Assembly: GCA_944470555.2 (NCBI GenBank)
Contig: OX104127.1
Location: 42,583,934-42,647,933 of the forward strand
DNA length: 64,000 nucleotides
From: Heterobilharzia americana
Lineage: Eukaryota; Platyhelminthes; Trematoda; Strigeidida; Schistosomatidae
Direction of reading: 5' to 3'
Both the position numbers and the translations under genes were made by a program. The notes beneath the pieces are model-generated. The model worked only from the letters and a program-made list of their open reading frames with translations. It ran no database searches and was not told where the DNA came from. Positions 20,541 through 62,496 of the stretch are shown piece after piece; the stretch's first letter is position 1; every line of letters begins with the position of its first letter.

Positions 20541-23490
20541 GTTGAGCAGTGAATGCATCTTTGCCACTTGTCAGCCATGTCACCAAGATTCCTTATTCCT
20601 TTCGTCTTGAGGGCCCGAATCAAGCAGTCTACATCTCCTAACATGACTCAGACTAATAGTAATAGACTTCATACATTGGTGCCACATCTTGATCTGACCA
20701 CTCTGAACCTCCTTCCAACCTCATTCAGCTTCCCTTAGCGTAATACATCGAGGGAGGCGAGCGCAGTACATTTCTAAGCCACTTCATACAATGAAGGTTA
20801 AAAACCTTATCAATCGACTCGCCTAGTATCCTTCGCCTGACCTCAGCATACCTGACACGGTGATCCCACTAAACTTAAGCAATGCTGTGTAGACATCTAT
20901 GATCATAACCCTTTGATCACTTCATGTCTTCTCTTTTCAATAGCCGTATAACAGGACAGAACGGACTGCAGTGCAGTATACTCGTCTTCTGACAGATAGT
21001 TGCATATCTCACCAGTCGGTCCCACAGATGACGCAAGTTGGCGAATTCCAAACGAGCCTTCTCTATCCAGGCTGAGATTTCATCAGCAACCAACTTGTTC
21101 GGGCTGAAGCAACTCCCTTAGTAAGTGAAGTGGTTGAGACATCACTCCCTACCGTTAAACTGGGATTACTTGCAACAGACCAGTCCTACAGCATCATCTT
21201 ATATTTGACAGGTGCCAGTGAAAAGCATGCCAAACATACTCAGATTTCTGCTTAATGCTTTCAGAAGACCCCGTATTTTGTCAGCATTTTCACCTAGCAG
21301 GACAATATCATCTGCATACAGCAAGTCAACCAGATGACCTTCAGGGAGTGGATTAATCTGTGTGAAGTCAGACGTACCTAAGGTTCTGCCCATTAGTATG
21401 TCAATGACGGAATTGGACATGAAACGGTGACTGTGAACACCCCTGCCGGACACCACCGGCTGTCGTGAATTCACATGACAGCTCTCCACAGGCTCTGATA
21501 CGGCTGTCTGAGTTCGAGTAGAGAGCTTTGACTAGCGTTTCATACGTGCTAGATACCCATTTTGCAGTCAGATACTACCACAACACCTCACGGTTGACTT
21601 AGTCGAACTTCACTTTCAGGTCCCGAAATATGGCAAGCGTCGGCCATTGGTCGGCAGGTGTGCCTGTGTTCCAGAACCTGTTGGAGGATGGAAACATGAC
21701 TGATGCACTCTCGTCCAGGTCTGAAGCCTGGTTGGTTTTCTTGAGTTTGCCATTCTCGAGCTACAGTAAGTAAGGCATCGGTTAACTATGGATCCTCGGA
21801 TCGCGGATACAATATTAATCAAACTAATTCCTCTTTATGGTTGTCACAAGACTTCTCTCCTTCTTATAGACTGGGATGATCAGCGAAGAAGACCAGTCTG
21901 ACGACACTACCTCTGATTCTCATACATTATCTGGTACCTGTATTACTCAAATCAGTAATTTTCCATCTCCTTCCTTAAACGTTTGGGTGGCAAACTGTCC
22001 GGTCCTACTGCTTTGCACCGTTCTAGGTTAGATACAGCTTCCTCAACTTCGAGGAAAGTTGGACGACCGACATTCTCGTCCCATTCATGTTCAGACTGGA
22101 TGTTGGGCAACCGAAGTGTTGTTGTGGGCCAGTTGAACTGTGCTTCAAAGTGTTCCCCCCAGATTTCTAGCTATATGTCGTGAGAGGTTATCAGCGTTCC
22201 ATCATTTTTTGGTGATGGTTTCACTAACCATAGTTTCCTCCTCGTTGGAATCTTTAATAAGCCTAAACAGTTTCTGGGTGTCATCTAACGTTGATGCCCT
22301 CTCTCTCTCTGTCTTTCACCACCCATCGTGGTCGAGGTGATGACTCTTTTTCAGGTTACGTTTAAGTTGCTGTCACTCTTCGTAGTGGTCAGAACCAGCT
22401 AAAATCAGTCATCTCGCATCATTAAGTTCAGATTACGTCTCGTAAATCCAATGATGTTTGCCAACTTTCATATGTCGGTTACCAATCATCTTTACCTCTG
22501 TTTCTACACCAGACCTAATATCACGCCATGTTTCCTCAAGATGAGGATTGCTGTTATGTTTAGATATATGCTTAGCTATCTCTTCCCTAAATTCAGACTT
22601 GATGTTCTCGTCCTCTAATCGACCTTAGATAGGCTTTAGTGTCACTTCTTTCCTGTAACCAGTAAGACACAGACTTACATGAGCCTGTACTAGGGCGTAT
22701 TCGAAGTCCAAACAGTTACTCCAGAAAAAGCAGCAAACCTCCAACGATGTCTTACGGCAATATGATCTATCTATGTTCATCGTTGGCTTGATGTCGGCGG
22801 ACGTCATGTGAGACATTACCTCTTCTTGGGCTTAGTGTTAGTGCTGACCGAAAACAAGTGATTTTCAGAATAAAATTGCTACAGAAGATAATCGTTGTTA
22901 GTTCGTTGGCATAAGATTTCATAGATACCTCCCAGATACCCTTTTCGATTGGCTCAGCTTCCCTAATTGAGCGTTAAAGTCACCTGCCATTATGAATACA
23001 TCTGAAAGTTTTACTTCCCGTAGCGAAACTGACAGCTTTTCATAGAATTCATCCTTTGCATCATCCAAACTGCAGTCAATGGGTGCGTAGACAGAGATTA
23101 CGAATAAGCATCGGTTGGTCTCACACTCCTTCCTAGTTCTTACAAATCCATTCGGTCGAACAGCATATAGACGGATGTTGACTGATATCCATCCATCCAG
23201 TCGAGAAGCGCACTTTCTGCCCTACAACTCAATGCTGTGCCTACACTAGCGTGTCCACGAGAGCTAGTCATTGAGTTTGCGGATACTCGTAAGGGGAACT
23301 TTCAAGACTCACCGCACTGATTAGGTGAGATCAATCTAATAACCACACTCAGGCCCTATACACGTGTCTCAGAGACACTGCATACATCCATGGCTGAAGA
23401 TTCCAGAGTCCTGTCGAGTGATGGTTGCTGTCCGATTTGGCATAGAGTTCGGGCATTGAAAGCTCCTATATGAGGTCGATGGCGGGTCTC
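20540..23490 (-). mobile_element. Non-LTR retrotransposon family A, EN-RT, longest copy
   Basis: The - strand order is: near 23450, AFNARTLCQIGQQPSLDRTL; near 23000, the endonuclease signature FIMAGDFNAQLGKL; a middle region with HPETV-like text near 22270; and the RT region near 21200-21490 with LVDLLYADDIVLLGENADKI and FGMLFTGTCQ. Post-RT text extends to about 20560. It has endonuclease-then-RT architecture and many frameshifts and stops, so it is a dead element. It is the same family as 1105-3050. Confidence 0.8.
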
Positions 23491-23877
23491 AAGAGGCTAG
23501 AAATGAGGTTCCGATGTCTTTGGTTGTCGGTAATGGTCGTGGAATGAGAGGTTGGGAAAGGTGTGAAAAGCTTAACATTAGTATCAGCAGGTAAAGGCAA
23601 AGGAGGTGGTTATTTTTGAGTGGGTCATGTGTACTACTGGAAACGTGTGGGCAGTTGACACTTTCCGGCTGCCCATATTGAACTGTTTCTATAGTACCTC
23701 CCCACAGTCCCAAAGCTTTTTGACCTCATCATTTATATATGGTCGGATAATTGGAAATTCACAACCTGAAACCTAATCTCTCCTTTCAAAAGCATCAAGT
23801 GCATTCAGTAGTCTTACCATAGTGCTAATTTCGTTCTGTCCTTAGAAACTCCCTATTCTTGTCTTATACAGTATTTA

Positions 23878-24110
23878 TCATATTATTATTTGTCCTCTGG
23901 GTTCCTAGTGGAAAATAGGGCTTCAGTAGCATGTCACCATTTCACTCTGTTCTCTGCAGTCTTTTCAACCTGGCTTCACAACTACCTATAAGCTTTCGTT
24001 TCCTCCTTACACGATCTCCTTCATGTCGCCCTCGGCCCTACAACTCATCGTTTCCTTTTTGGGTTCCACTCAAGGGCCTGGTACGTGATGTCTTCAATAG
24101 TATTGGCTGC
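23878..24110 (-). mobile_element. Non-LTR family B, short 3' end copy
   Basis: Starts with atattattatttgtcctctggg and continues with the family's 3' text (gttcctagtgg, then gcttcagtagca). It is truncated after about 230 bp and degenerate. Confidence 0.65.
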
Positions 24111-25179
24111 TTTTTGTTTCTAATGACTTTAAATACAGCTTTAGCAAATGAAATCTTGGACAGTAAAGTTTTCTTCGATGTTGTGTCTTTGTTTTGTTTC
24201 CCATTGTTTAAAAATCAAAGTATATGCCACATATATCTCCTATTTCTCCGACTGAAAAAATATAAATGATTTGCAGATAACAGGTACTCACAAGGATACT
24301 ACTATCGGTACTCACACTATTACTACTACTAATACTTGTCTCGATTATGTAAACAACTTTGCCCTTCTGTTATGTTATTCTTTTTCACTTTATCCACTTG
24401 CTGTAGCTTATGGAACGGTTTGATTTTATCGGATATATTTGTCTTCATTTCTTATACATGACTATGGGAAAATAATAATATGAATATTTCTTTATATGGT
24501 GCTTGAGAAGCACTACAATTTTCTCATATTTGGAATGAAAACGTTACAGAAACTAAAATACTGGTAGTTGGAAGCAGAGATGAGACAGAAGACAATTTTC
24601 CTCATTCTATATTGCGATTATCTTTTCCGGCGATACTACTGCTCACCAACTAAAACCTCCCTAGATAAGCTGTGCCAACGGTCTAGCTATTCACAGCCTG
24701 TTTCACTTTATTGAAGTTAAGTTGTCTAATAAATGAATAAAACTTGCATGATATGTGACACAACGATAATACTTCTAGCGAAAATGAAATAAAAATCGGA
24801 GAAAGCCAAGTCAGTTTAAGTATTTATAATTTGACATCTGACTACTTATAAGTAGTATAAACGTTTCGGATATATTTTGTGAGTGTAATGGTTTCAATAA
24901 GCTATGCTCGTATACATTATGAATTTCTGCTTTTAGTTTGGAACATGTTTTAGAGACTAGTTAGTTTCTTCAAGAAATAAATTCGCTTTTGAAATAGTTT
25001 TTTTGAGATAGGTTTGAAGGAGAACCAAGAAAAGCACTTTCGTATTACATGCTACTAATTTCTGGTTAACCTTATTTGTGTCATTTGTGTGCATTAGAAG
25101 TTTAGATCAGGTTTACAGGTTCATTAAAATTATGATTATCAATACAGAAAAATCTAGCTAATTCATGCTATGAAGGTGT
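24111..25179. other. 3' flank of the NK-2 homeobox gene, no recognised feature
   Basis: AT-rich sequence between the retroelement remnant and the homeobox stop codon. It contains the probable 3' UTR (- strand). A - strand AATAAA occurs at 24707-24712, about 470 bp past the stop, as a possible polyadenylation signal. Confidence 0.4.
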
Positions 25180-52712
<27,533 letters not shown>

Positions 52713-53540
52713 TACGAATTATGTTCTAGTAACTTTTGTGTTCAATCAACAATGATAAGTGTTAAATGATTAAGTTGGAAACCTTTTCGATGATATGACC
52801 TCAATTAATTTTCACTATTAATATGATATCAACCAACTTAATTTTATTTATTACAGCTTAAAAGAAACAAATTAACCACCCACCTACCCATCAAGAAATC
52901 TCTTTTACATCGACAACATACGGATCTCTTCATTTTACTTTGGAAATGCTTTAAGAATGAAAATTGTCTTCTAGACCAATAGTCAACTTAAGTTCATTAA
53001 CATTCAAAGGGGTTTTACCAAGTGTAGGTTAGAAGAAGCTGCTTTTGTTAAGTGGTAATTGATAGTCGACTGGACATATACGAGGAAGTAAACTCATCTC
53101 TCACTTATTTAAATCATTTGATTGGTTCTTAAAATTATTTCACAAATTTTACAACCGTTGAAGGTAGAGAAAAACTGACCAATGAAATTGAAGACTTTTT
53201 CATATTTACATCCCTTTACTTGTTTAAATAAGAAAAGAGGTTAAAGGTCCGCAGAATTCAGTAGATTCAATATGCTTTGATGCATCATTTTCAATTGAGT
53301 ACAAGTTGACTGAGTCAAAAATTTAAAATTGGTATTTACAAACTTGAGAACTGGTTGGTAACATAGGAGTAAAACTTGGGCACTGTGGTAGATTGTAATT
53401 CCATTTTAGTCTGTTTATTAGAATGGTCACAGTGAAATAATATCATTTACTGGATAACGTTCCTAATATAGTTTATTGCCTGTATTCATATCAGGTAACT
53501 TCATAACTTTGAGACAATGATCTGCATAGTCCTAATTCTC
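52713..53540 (-). other. Upstream region of the NK-2 gene
   Basis: Likely holds the 5' UTR and promoter of the homeobox gene on the - strand. I could not identify a TATA box or initiator with confidence, and an upstream non-coding exon cannot be excluded. Confidence 0.35.
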
Positions 53541-54616
53541 TACCCTTCTTTATGATAAGAGTAGCAGGATTTTCTGTATATCTGGGAAAGTTGCAGAATC
53601 ATTTCTACTGTATGTATTTGGTGCTGATTCGATCAACACATATTCAGTTAGCAACCTCTTCCTCCACCTAATTAAGGTAATTTTTAGTATTATTGTTCTG
53701 CTCCACCCTATTGTGATTGCCCTCGATTGCATGCAGAGCTTTTCTCCAGATTTCTTACATTACTATGACCAACCAATGTTGATTTGGCTAAATTTTTGTA
53801 CTCAGACAACTTAATTGACCCTGGTCGACCAATCTGACTTGTAATTGTTTCAAGGGATTCAGTAATTGAATCACTATAGTCTTTTAACCTACAAAGCTCG
53901 TTTCTAAGCTAGTTTTCCAGTTCAACTGCTCTTCCAATCCCATCCTTGTTAAGAATTCTTCGTAACGGTTCCGAGGTGCTTCCTCTGTATGGTAACACAG
54001 TCGTAGGCTTGAATTCTGTCTTCACTATCACCACTATAGCTATCAGTAGTATTATGATTGTTATGTTAGGATTATTATTAACACCTGTGTTACTACAACT
54101 GACATTTTTCGTACGTTTCCTTGTGATTCTATTGCTGAATTTAGGTGGGGAATTATTGATATGCAAGATAATCTTAGTATGTTTAATATCTTGTCTAATA
54201 TTCTGTTTTCTACTAGTAAGCTTTCTTGCCCATCATGTAAACATCTAACTAAGCCCACTTAAAGTGAGATAGGGTGAGGTAATTTGAAGTTTGAGTAAGA
54301 TTCGAATCGAAACGGTCTCCATAGACATTTGTCTCTAAGCTTCTATCTTACTTTCGTTTAATCTTGCAATCCAACATTGCTAACTCAGCTTCATCCCTTT
54401 CTAATCGTAGGTGAATTCGATTGTGTTCCCTACTCAATTTATATGTGTAAGCATCCATCAATATTACTCTAATTTCAGTACTGTAAATTTATCATCTACA
54501 TATCGAAACCATTTATTTGGAAAACGACCAAATGTTTGAGGGACTATCCGTTCCGGACTACATATAAATGTGTGACAATAAGCGATATTGGTAATCTCAT
54601 GACAACCCCTTCAGTT

Positions 54617-55608
<992 letters not shown>

Positions 55609-56984
55609 ACGCAGAGGTATCTACAGTATGGAATTAGATTATCTTGAGTAGGATGCTAATGAGTTTGTGTGTCCTGAATTAGGACACTGTAGTTATACGG
55701 GTAACACTTGCTTCTTTTGAATACACAACTCAGGTTGTTTGATTCTGATTACTACTGCTTCCGCAGTCTGAAGAATCCCGAAGCGGGTTCCTTTTTGGTA
55801 AGTTGGTCAGAATGTGGTATAGAATCAAAAACGACTCATTTATGTCCACTTTATGGTTCGTTTCAACGGAGTATGTTGATGTGGAAGTGGTAATGGTCCT
55901 TATCACACCTTTATTTAATCACGCTGGAAGGTGTTCACAAGCATAGAAGGTTAAACTCCTGAGCAGTGGCCGATATAACTAGTTCCATGGGATTAGTCAA
56001 ACTGGTAAACACAACAGGAAGCTACCAGTTGAAGGAATTCATCTTTCAGTCTCGGGGTAATCATCAGGTGTATGGGAGAAGAAATTTGTAATTTATCAGC
56101 ATTACAAGTTCTCTGAAGTAATCTGCATAGTTTGTGAATTAATATGTTGCTAAGTACGTCACCTGTGAGTTGTACCTGAATGTATATCGATTTCTGTTAG
56201 CTGTAGGAACATCTTTTCTTGCCATTTTTGTGATCATATGTTCCTTTATGAATTTATTAGGATAGTCATTTTTGATTAGTGTGTTATGCAAGGTCACCAT
56301 TTCCTCCTCAACTGTATCTTCGAAACATACAGACTTTATACTTTGAAGTTTTTACTAAATTTCTTTTGCTCCGAAGAGGGCCAAAGTTGAGAAAATGTGT
56401 ACATCACCCCTTCTATATACTTTTCTTAAACCAATTCCCATCTTTTCATCTTGAGAGAAGAATATCGAGGAATGGTATCATTCATATATCGTCCAAATAA
56501 ACTATTCTGTAGTTTCAATAGAAATCTTACTTTCTGTTTACATTTTGGTTTTTCTCCAAAAATGTATAGTAAAGATATCCTATCCTATCCTATCTTGAAA
56601 ATTACAGTGGTGATCTTTTATAGCATGAAGTCAGTTTAATAACTGATTGATTCGGCATGATTAATACACAGATACCAGGTATATACATTCGTTCAGGATA
56701 TATGGACATATTTTGTCATCACATCTTCAGCTGAAAGGATAATTTCTTTCATTCAGTACTATGACTTGATTGATTGATTGCTGAATGGGTAAAAGAGGAT
56801 TATTTAGAATTGATAAAGGGATGATGTACTCTGATCAAATACCAAACCATCCTCATTTTCAGTTACATATCTCTTCCAGAATTTTAAAAGTGATCAGCTA
56901 TCTATTAGGCATTTAGTTTTTGGCAACCGAATGCAAATTAGTATTGAAGTAGATATATAGAGTTATACTGGTTGATGATTGAAG

Positions 56985-57056
56985 GTGAAATTAAAATTTG
57001 AACAAGTTATCACCGGGTTTCTAGCCCAATGCTCTGCCGACTAAGCTATGAGGTTC
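56985..57056 (-). other. tRNA-like fragment
   Basis: - strand: GAACCTC, D-arm-like TAGCTTAGTCGGCAGAGC, then an anticodon-arm-like TTGGG CTAGAAA CCCGG (loop of 7, AGA in the anticodon position). The T arm and 3' acceptor strand do not pair, so it is a decayed tRNA or SINE head, not a tRNA gene. Confidence 0.35.
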
Positions 57057-57107
57057 AACTGCTGGCTGGATTTTTGTTTCATCTTCAGTTATCACCCAGT
57101 TGGAATA

Positions 57108-58175
57108 CTAGTCAGGAGGATACGCTGGACCGCAGAAAAGAACCTAGAAGATTTGGATTTCGCTGATAACTTGTGTCTAATTTCGCACAAACTGGAAAAC
57201 CTACAGGCGAAAACTAACAAGTTGACAGAAGAGGTAAGGTAGGGGGGCGAAGACGGGACTCCCTTCACGTCAACGTAGAGAAGACAAAGGTGATGATGAT
57301 ACTCAACCAACAACATCATCAGCAACAACAAGCACCAATCACCATCAATAGGAGAAACTCAAAGGAAGTAGCCTCCTTCACCTACACCCATCTAGGCAGC
57401 ACTGTCTCAACTACAGGCAACACAGACACAGACGAGGATGTCAAAGCAAGCCAGCATAGGAAATACAGCAAGACAGGCCTTCATGCATTAACCTGAAATC
57501 AGTGTGGAGATCTTCTCCACTCCACTCCACTCAGCACAAAGTGTGAACAACATCCCCATTTTCAACACCAATTGAGTGAAGTAAGTCAGTGATTCTATGT
57601 GATGGTTGAGAGAGTTGGGGCGTTACGAAGGGCATTTCCAACAAACCACAGACATTCATGAACAAGTGCCTACACTGTCTCATTACTGAAGCTCAGATTG
57701 CCAGAATAGTGGGAATCAGCAAGAAGGAAGTCAGCAAGAAGGAAGTCAGCAGGAAGGAAGACTGACTGACTGACTGACTGGCTAGCTAGCTAGCTAGCTG
57801 GCTAGCTGGCTGACAACGAACCAATGAGGCAGCAACCTATCTCTCAACAAATATGCACTCGAAGGAAGTGGAGATGGATTGGATTCGATTGGATTGGATT
57901 GGGCATACACTGAGAAGGCCGATTGTGGACATCACGTGTCAGGCCAGTCTGTCGAGTGGAACCCAGATGGGAAACGACGAGTTGGGTGTCCGAGGTGATG
58001 GTGAGATGGATAAGATGGTGTGGTGTGAGGAATAAATGAGAGGTTGTGGGTTGTGGTGTAGCGAGGTTGAGAAGACTTGAGAGAAGGTAGTGGAGTGGAG
58101 TGTAGTGTAGTGGATACTTACTAGTGAAGCCGTATGTTCCATTAGTAACCGTAGGGACAAATATTATTAATAATA
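57108..58175 (+). mobile_element. Non-LTR family B copy, + strand
   Basis: Contains RIRWTAEKNLEDLDFADNL (box FADN), NSKEVASFTYTHLGSTVSTT and the terminal blocks, with short GACT/GCTA tetranucleotide and GGATT runs. It ends gggacaaatattattaataa. Confidence 0.82.
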
Positions 58176-59740
58176 ATGAATAGTAGTCTGCCAAATTACG
58201 ACTGTCTCAGATAGTCAAAATGATATTGAGTTATAAGTGATTAGTTTAGTATGTTAACTTTTTTATTAGAGTGGTGGAAAGTTTTGAGAATAACTTGCTG
58301 TCATCAGCATTCTCTGCTTCTATACTGGTAATAAGTTAGTTGAGTAAGCAAATGTATCATTTTCTCCTTTGCTTCAAAATACTTTAAAAGCTAGCATTAT
58401 TCTGTCTTTGAATAATACTTAATAACTGAGGTAGAAACAATTCTTCATTTAGATCTTTTTATGAAGTTTGTTAACTTCAAAGTATCGATCATGGAGCAAC
58501 ATCAATCAGTGAACTACTAAATAAATGGAAGTACTGAAAAGCTATTTATTCTGCTTAGAGATAACTTAAAATTGTGCATCTTCAACCGCTCATATGAGAA
58601 AGAAACCAAGACTATCAGGTCTTGCGTGGTGTACCACGGAGACCTATTCGTAGTGGATACTTTCAAATCAGTCAGTTCCTCATAAAGCCATCAACAAGAT
58701 AACAATTCATTGCTCATTCATAACTGACTTCACGATGCATTTCTCAAAATTTTAATGAAGGGGATTAACCTTCATGGTTTAACCAAGTCGAATGATTTTT
58801 CACAGGTTTTTATCAAAGCTATGGATTTACATTTTAAACACTCAACCGGGACTGGGACTAATTTAGTGCTTCTTTAGTCATGATGACACAAGCTGATCGA
58901 TTTGTGCTCAGACATTGTCTACAAACATCATCTACTAATTAGTTTAACAACCAGTTTTAAATGGTTTTCATGTGTAATAACTTTGCTGAAAAATGACCAA
59001 GTTTCCTATGATCATAGAGGGAGATAATGATTAGTTTTGTTATGTGAAGGTTAATGATTATATGCATTTAACTGTTAACTTTTACCGATTTCGGAAATAA
59101 CTGGTTGTATGTATATGAGACAATTGTAGTCAAATTGGCTTATTAACTTATGAACTGTACTTCACTAAAAGACAAATGATTGTAAGAATTTATTTCTTAT
59201 TCAAGCAAGTTACGAAATGTGTCGAGAAACTACTTATGAGTAGTATACTATAGTTGTGCTTTCTTGTCACGTGGATTTTATCGATTCCAAGGCATACAAT
59301 TAAATCAACACTAAGGATTCGGTGACAAACATATCGATTAACATTCAGTAGAATCTAGTCCTTTAGGTCGTGTCTGAGGTAAGGATGTTGTTTTTAGCAT
59401 TCAGTGATCAGCTTTCGAGTTTTCTGAAAAACAGATATTTCTTTAATATCACAAATACTCTTTGCTAATGCATACTAAAAGGTGCAGTTCATAGGTATGA
59501 GGCATTCTACTGAACAACTAACATCGACCATATCACAACCTATATCAAAGGAGATTTTGACTATAGAGTAATACAGAGCATAGCTTACTGGTATAGGAAA
59601 GCAAAGATTTCAGTTGACTAACGACATGTACGCCAATGACTATAACTGATTTCTTTGTAAATAAGAGGGAACTATCCTAACATGAAGTTTTTTCAAAATA
59701 TTTATTGAAATACTTGTTATTCTCTGTTGTTTCATTGGAT
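58176..59740. other. No recognised feature
   Basis: AT-rich intergenic DNA without a supported gene or repeat. Confidence 0.45.
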
Positions 59741-60200
59741 CGAATTGTTCGACCTCTATTGTTGTATGGGCTCCTGTGTGGATGCCCCGATATTGCCTGA
59801 ATGTCAGTTATGGCAATTTAGTTGGTTGTGCCCAATAGAGGAATCCAGGACGCGCGTTTCTTCTGGATGTACCTGCACCCCACCCAACTAAATGACCATA
59901 ATCGACATTCGGACGTCCGCATTGGAGCCCATAAGCCAATAGAGGTCGAACAACTAGACCCAATGAAACAACGGAGAATTACAAGTATATCAATGAATAG
60001 TAATCACCACTATCCGTTGTACAAGAAATGTCTGTCGTTCCTCCGTAGCATAGTGGATAACACCTTAGCATTTGGAGCGATGGGTAGGAGTTCCGAGTCT
60101 CGGTGGGGACAACATCACTCCGCACTGGGGTGCGGACACATCCAGCTGACTAGCCCCATATAGGACGAAGACACGCGTCCTGGATTTCTCTGCTAACCAC
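59740..60200. mobile_element. SMα-like head-to-head pair, left ribozyme deleted
   Basis: The - strand copy (about 59740-59880) reads CATCCAG directly followed by AAGAAACG, so the CTGANGA and stem II segment is cleanly missing while the flanks ACGCGCGTCCTGGATTCC are perfect. The + copy (about 60040-60190) has CTGACTAG and CGAAGAC, which also breaks the core. Confidence 0.65.
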
Positions 60201-61115
60201 AACCGACTAAAAAAACACCCCAAGTCCTAAATTATCTTAATAAATAACCAGGCAATATCAAGCCATCCCATAGAAGTCCAGTAGAACAGTGGAGAATTAC
60301 AAGCATATCAACAAATAGTAACACCTCCAGTTCAGCTTTCAAATGATAACGAATATTGTGCCCTGTTTCCTAATGTGCATTAACTAAGTCAGTGAGTCAG
60401 ACCAGTCTATTGGGAGAAGAGAATGAGCAGAAAAACCAGTGTACAGTGTATTTCACACTGTTATAAGTCTTAGTGATAAAACGCCAGTTTTATCTATTAT
60501 CTATTATTTACCAATGATCAACAATTAGTAATCACATCACTTTACTACAGAACAGAAGTGATACTTAGACGTAATACTTATGAAATAAAGTTGTTGATAT
60601 TATCTTTTCATATTCCGACTACCTTTTGACATTGTTCACCGCATTTAAGTGACTATGTACACCGTGTAGATTATATATGCATTTATTTGAGGACATATAG
60701 TTTGACAGAGATCATATTAATCATATTCTTATCTGATTACATTCAGTCAGTAAGATTTCATACTTAAAAGCATCTAACCAACAAAGGTGATAACAAGATA
60801 TTATCAATAAAGTTATTGTTTGTTGTTTTACACCAATAAAGTGAACAAAGAGGAATGGAGGGGGGTGGGGGCTTTGTGATAGAATGCCACAACTTTTCGA
60901 CCGGTTTTTTCTATGTTTAATCTTTCTTTCTATAAGCCATATTAATTGTAATCACTAATTGAAATGACGTAACCCTACAGACTTCTACAAGAATGTATGC
61001 TCATCTTCCGCGTAAATACCAAATCGAATGGTGTAAGAATATATCATTCGTCTTCTGAATTGTGTTAGCGAAAAATGAAGTACCATGATGGATGCATTTT
61101 TGTATAAAGAAAGGT
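60201..61115. other. No recognised feature
   Basis: AT-rich intergenic DNA with a short G run near 60861. Confidence 0.45.
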
Positions 61116-61117
61116 TT

Positions 61118-61364
61118 AGTGGGGATTTAGTTATTTTTCAAGTTGGTATTCATCATGGATTGATATCATTTGGAGAAACATTTGAGACCTGAGAGCACTG
61201 GATAGCTATTTCCTCCTAGTAATAGACTCCTCAGCAGTGCACACCCATGACCTTGTCCTCCAGGGGTCGAGCCCAAGACCTTCAGGTTCCGTGGCTAGCT
61301 CGTTATCATTGAGCCACTGGATTGGAATCAAATGGTTCATATTTTCAACTTCTGTCAGTAAGGT
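61118..61364 (-). mobile_element. Family C hammerhead SINE
   Basis: - strand head TGGCTCAATGATAACGAGC, B-box-like GGCTCGACCCC, then CTGAGGA, GAAA and the triplet ATC with a perfect stem III (ATAG/CTAT). Stem II has lost its closing pair (GGAGGAAA). The tail is GATGAATACCAACTTG. Confidence 0.65.
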
Positions 61365-61529
61365 ATGATGCAAACCAAATTATTTAAGTAATTTTGTTCG
61401 CCAAAGATTCTGTCAGCTTGTATATGAAAATAAATCCTGAAAATTAACAATTTCCTAACTCGTAATAAAGAGACGGTTAAAATTGTTGTTGTTTGACACG
61501 TAATCTTCCGTCGCTATACAGAGTGGAAT

Positions 61530-61745
61530 CATTCGACTTCTATTGACAAACAGACTCTTATGTAGACACCTAGACACTGTCAGATATTCATGATGTTGTT
61601 TTCATCTTGGTAACTAGCAGAGAAATCTAGGATGGGCGTTTCTTCTTATTTTGGACTCGTCATCTGGATATACGTGAACCTCAGTGAATGAAGTTCTTCC
61701 CATCGAAACTTGAACCCGGAACCGATCGCTTCAAATACCAAAGTG
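61530..61745 (-). mobile_element. SMα-like SINE, degenerate
   Basis: - strand: ATCCAG, ATGACGAG (first core C changed to A), GAAACGCCCATCC. It is next to the family C SINE. Confidence 0.6.
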
Positions 61746-62496
61746 TTTCTTAGAAATAGAACGTCTTTTAAATTATTATTATTCGCTAATGATATTTATC
61801 CGATCTAAGATATATTTAAAGAAAAGTCTGATGAAGAAGTGAAATTTATTTAAAGAAAAACAAATTAATTGTTTGGTGACACATTAGAACACATTTAGTC
61901 CTTTCGGAGATCAAACTAAAGGTTTTCAATTTTTCTCTTTTTCCATTGGTTATCATCTTGAAGCTTCATTCAAGTAAGAAGAAAGGAAGTATGGCTTTTT
62001 ACTTCAGTACCACCGTTTAGCGTTAATAACAATTTCACTGATTTCTATCTACTCTCAGTATATGAAGTGAAAAAATCATAAATACTAAGATGCTTATTTG
62101 ATAAATTTTCTGTCCGTTAATCAATGTGAAAATGATCGACTATCTTCAGGAAGAATAAACACTTAAGTTTAATATATTTTGCGATACTTTATCTCTCTAG
62201 TGTGTTGGTTTTAGTCCTGAAATTTTACTTATTAAAAAAATAAACTTTCATTATGATAAATATTGAGCAAGATTTATGAAATTCTATGAGGTGTGGAAAT
62301 CTCAGGTGACCGTATACATAAAATTGCATTCAGCTGTATAGATATTACTGATATCAATATTAACTAGATAAATTCAACTGATCTAAACAGTTTGGTTATA
62401 AGAGATGGAACTGATGGGGGTACATCACTCATGATCTGAGCTCAAAACGAGCGAAACCATCGTCTGGTGTTTAGATCCCTATCATGTAGCTATCCA

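Noticed and set aside
23931..24269. 112-residue frame on +
   Set aside because: Its first part is antisense to a non-LTR 3' end and the rest is low-complexity AT-rich DNA.
53946..54248. 100-residue hydrophobic frame on +, membrane-protein-like
   Set aside because: It is antisense to the Penelope-like post-RT region on -, and the hydrophobicity comes from AT-rich antisense codons.
57000..57056. Functional tRNA-Ser gene on the - strand
   Set aside because: The D arm and anticodon arm look plausible, but the T arm and acceptor stem do not pair.
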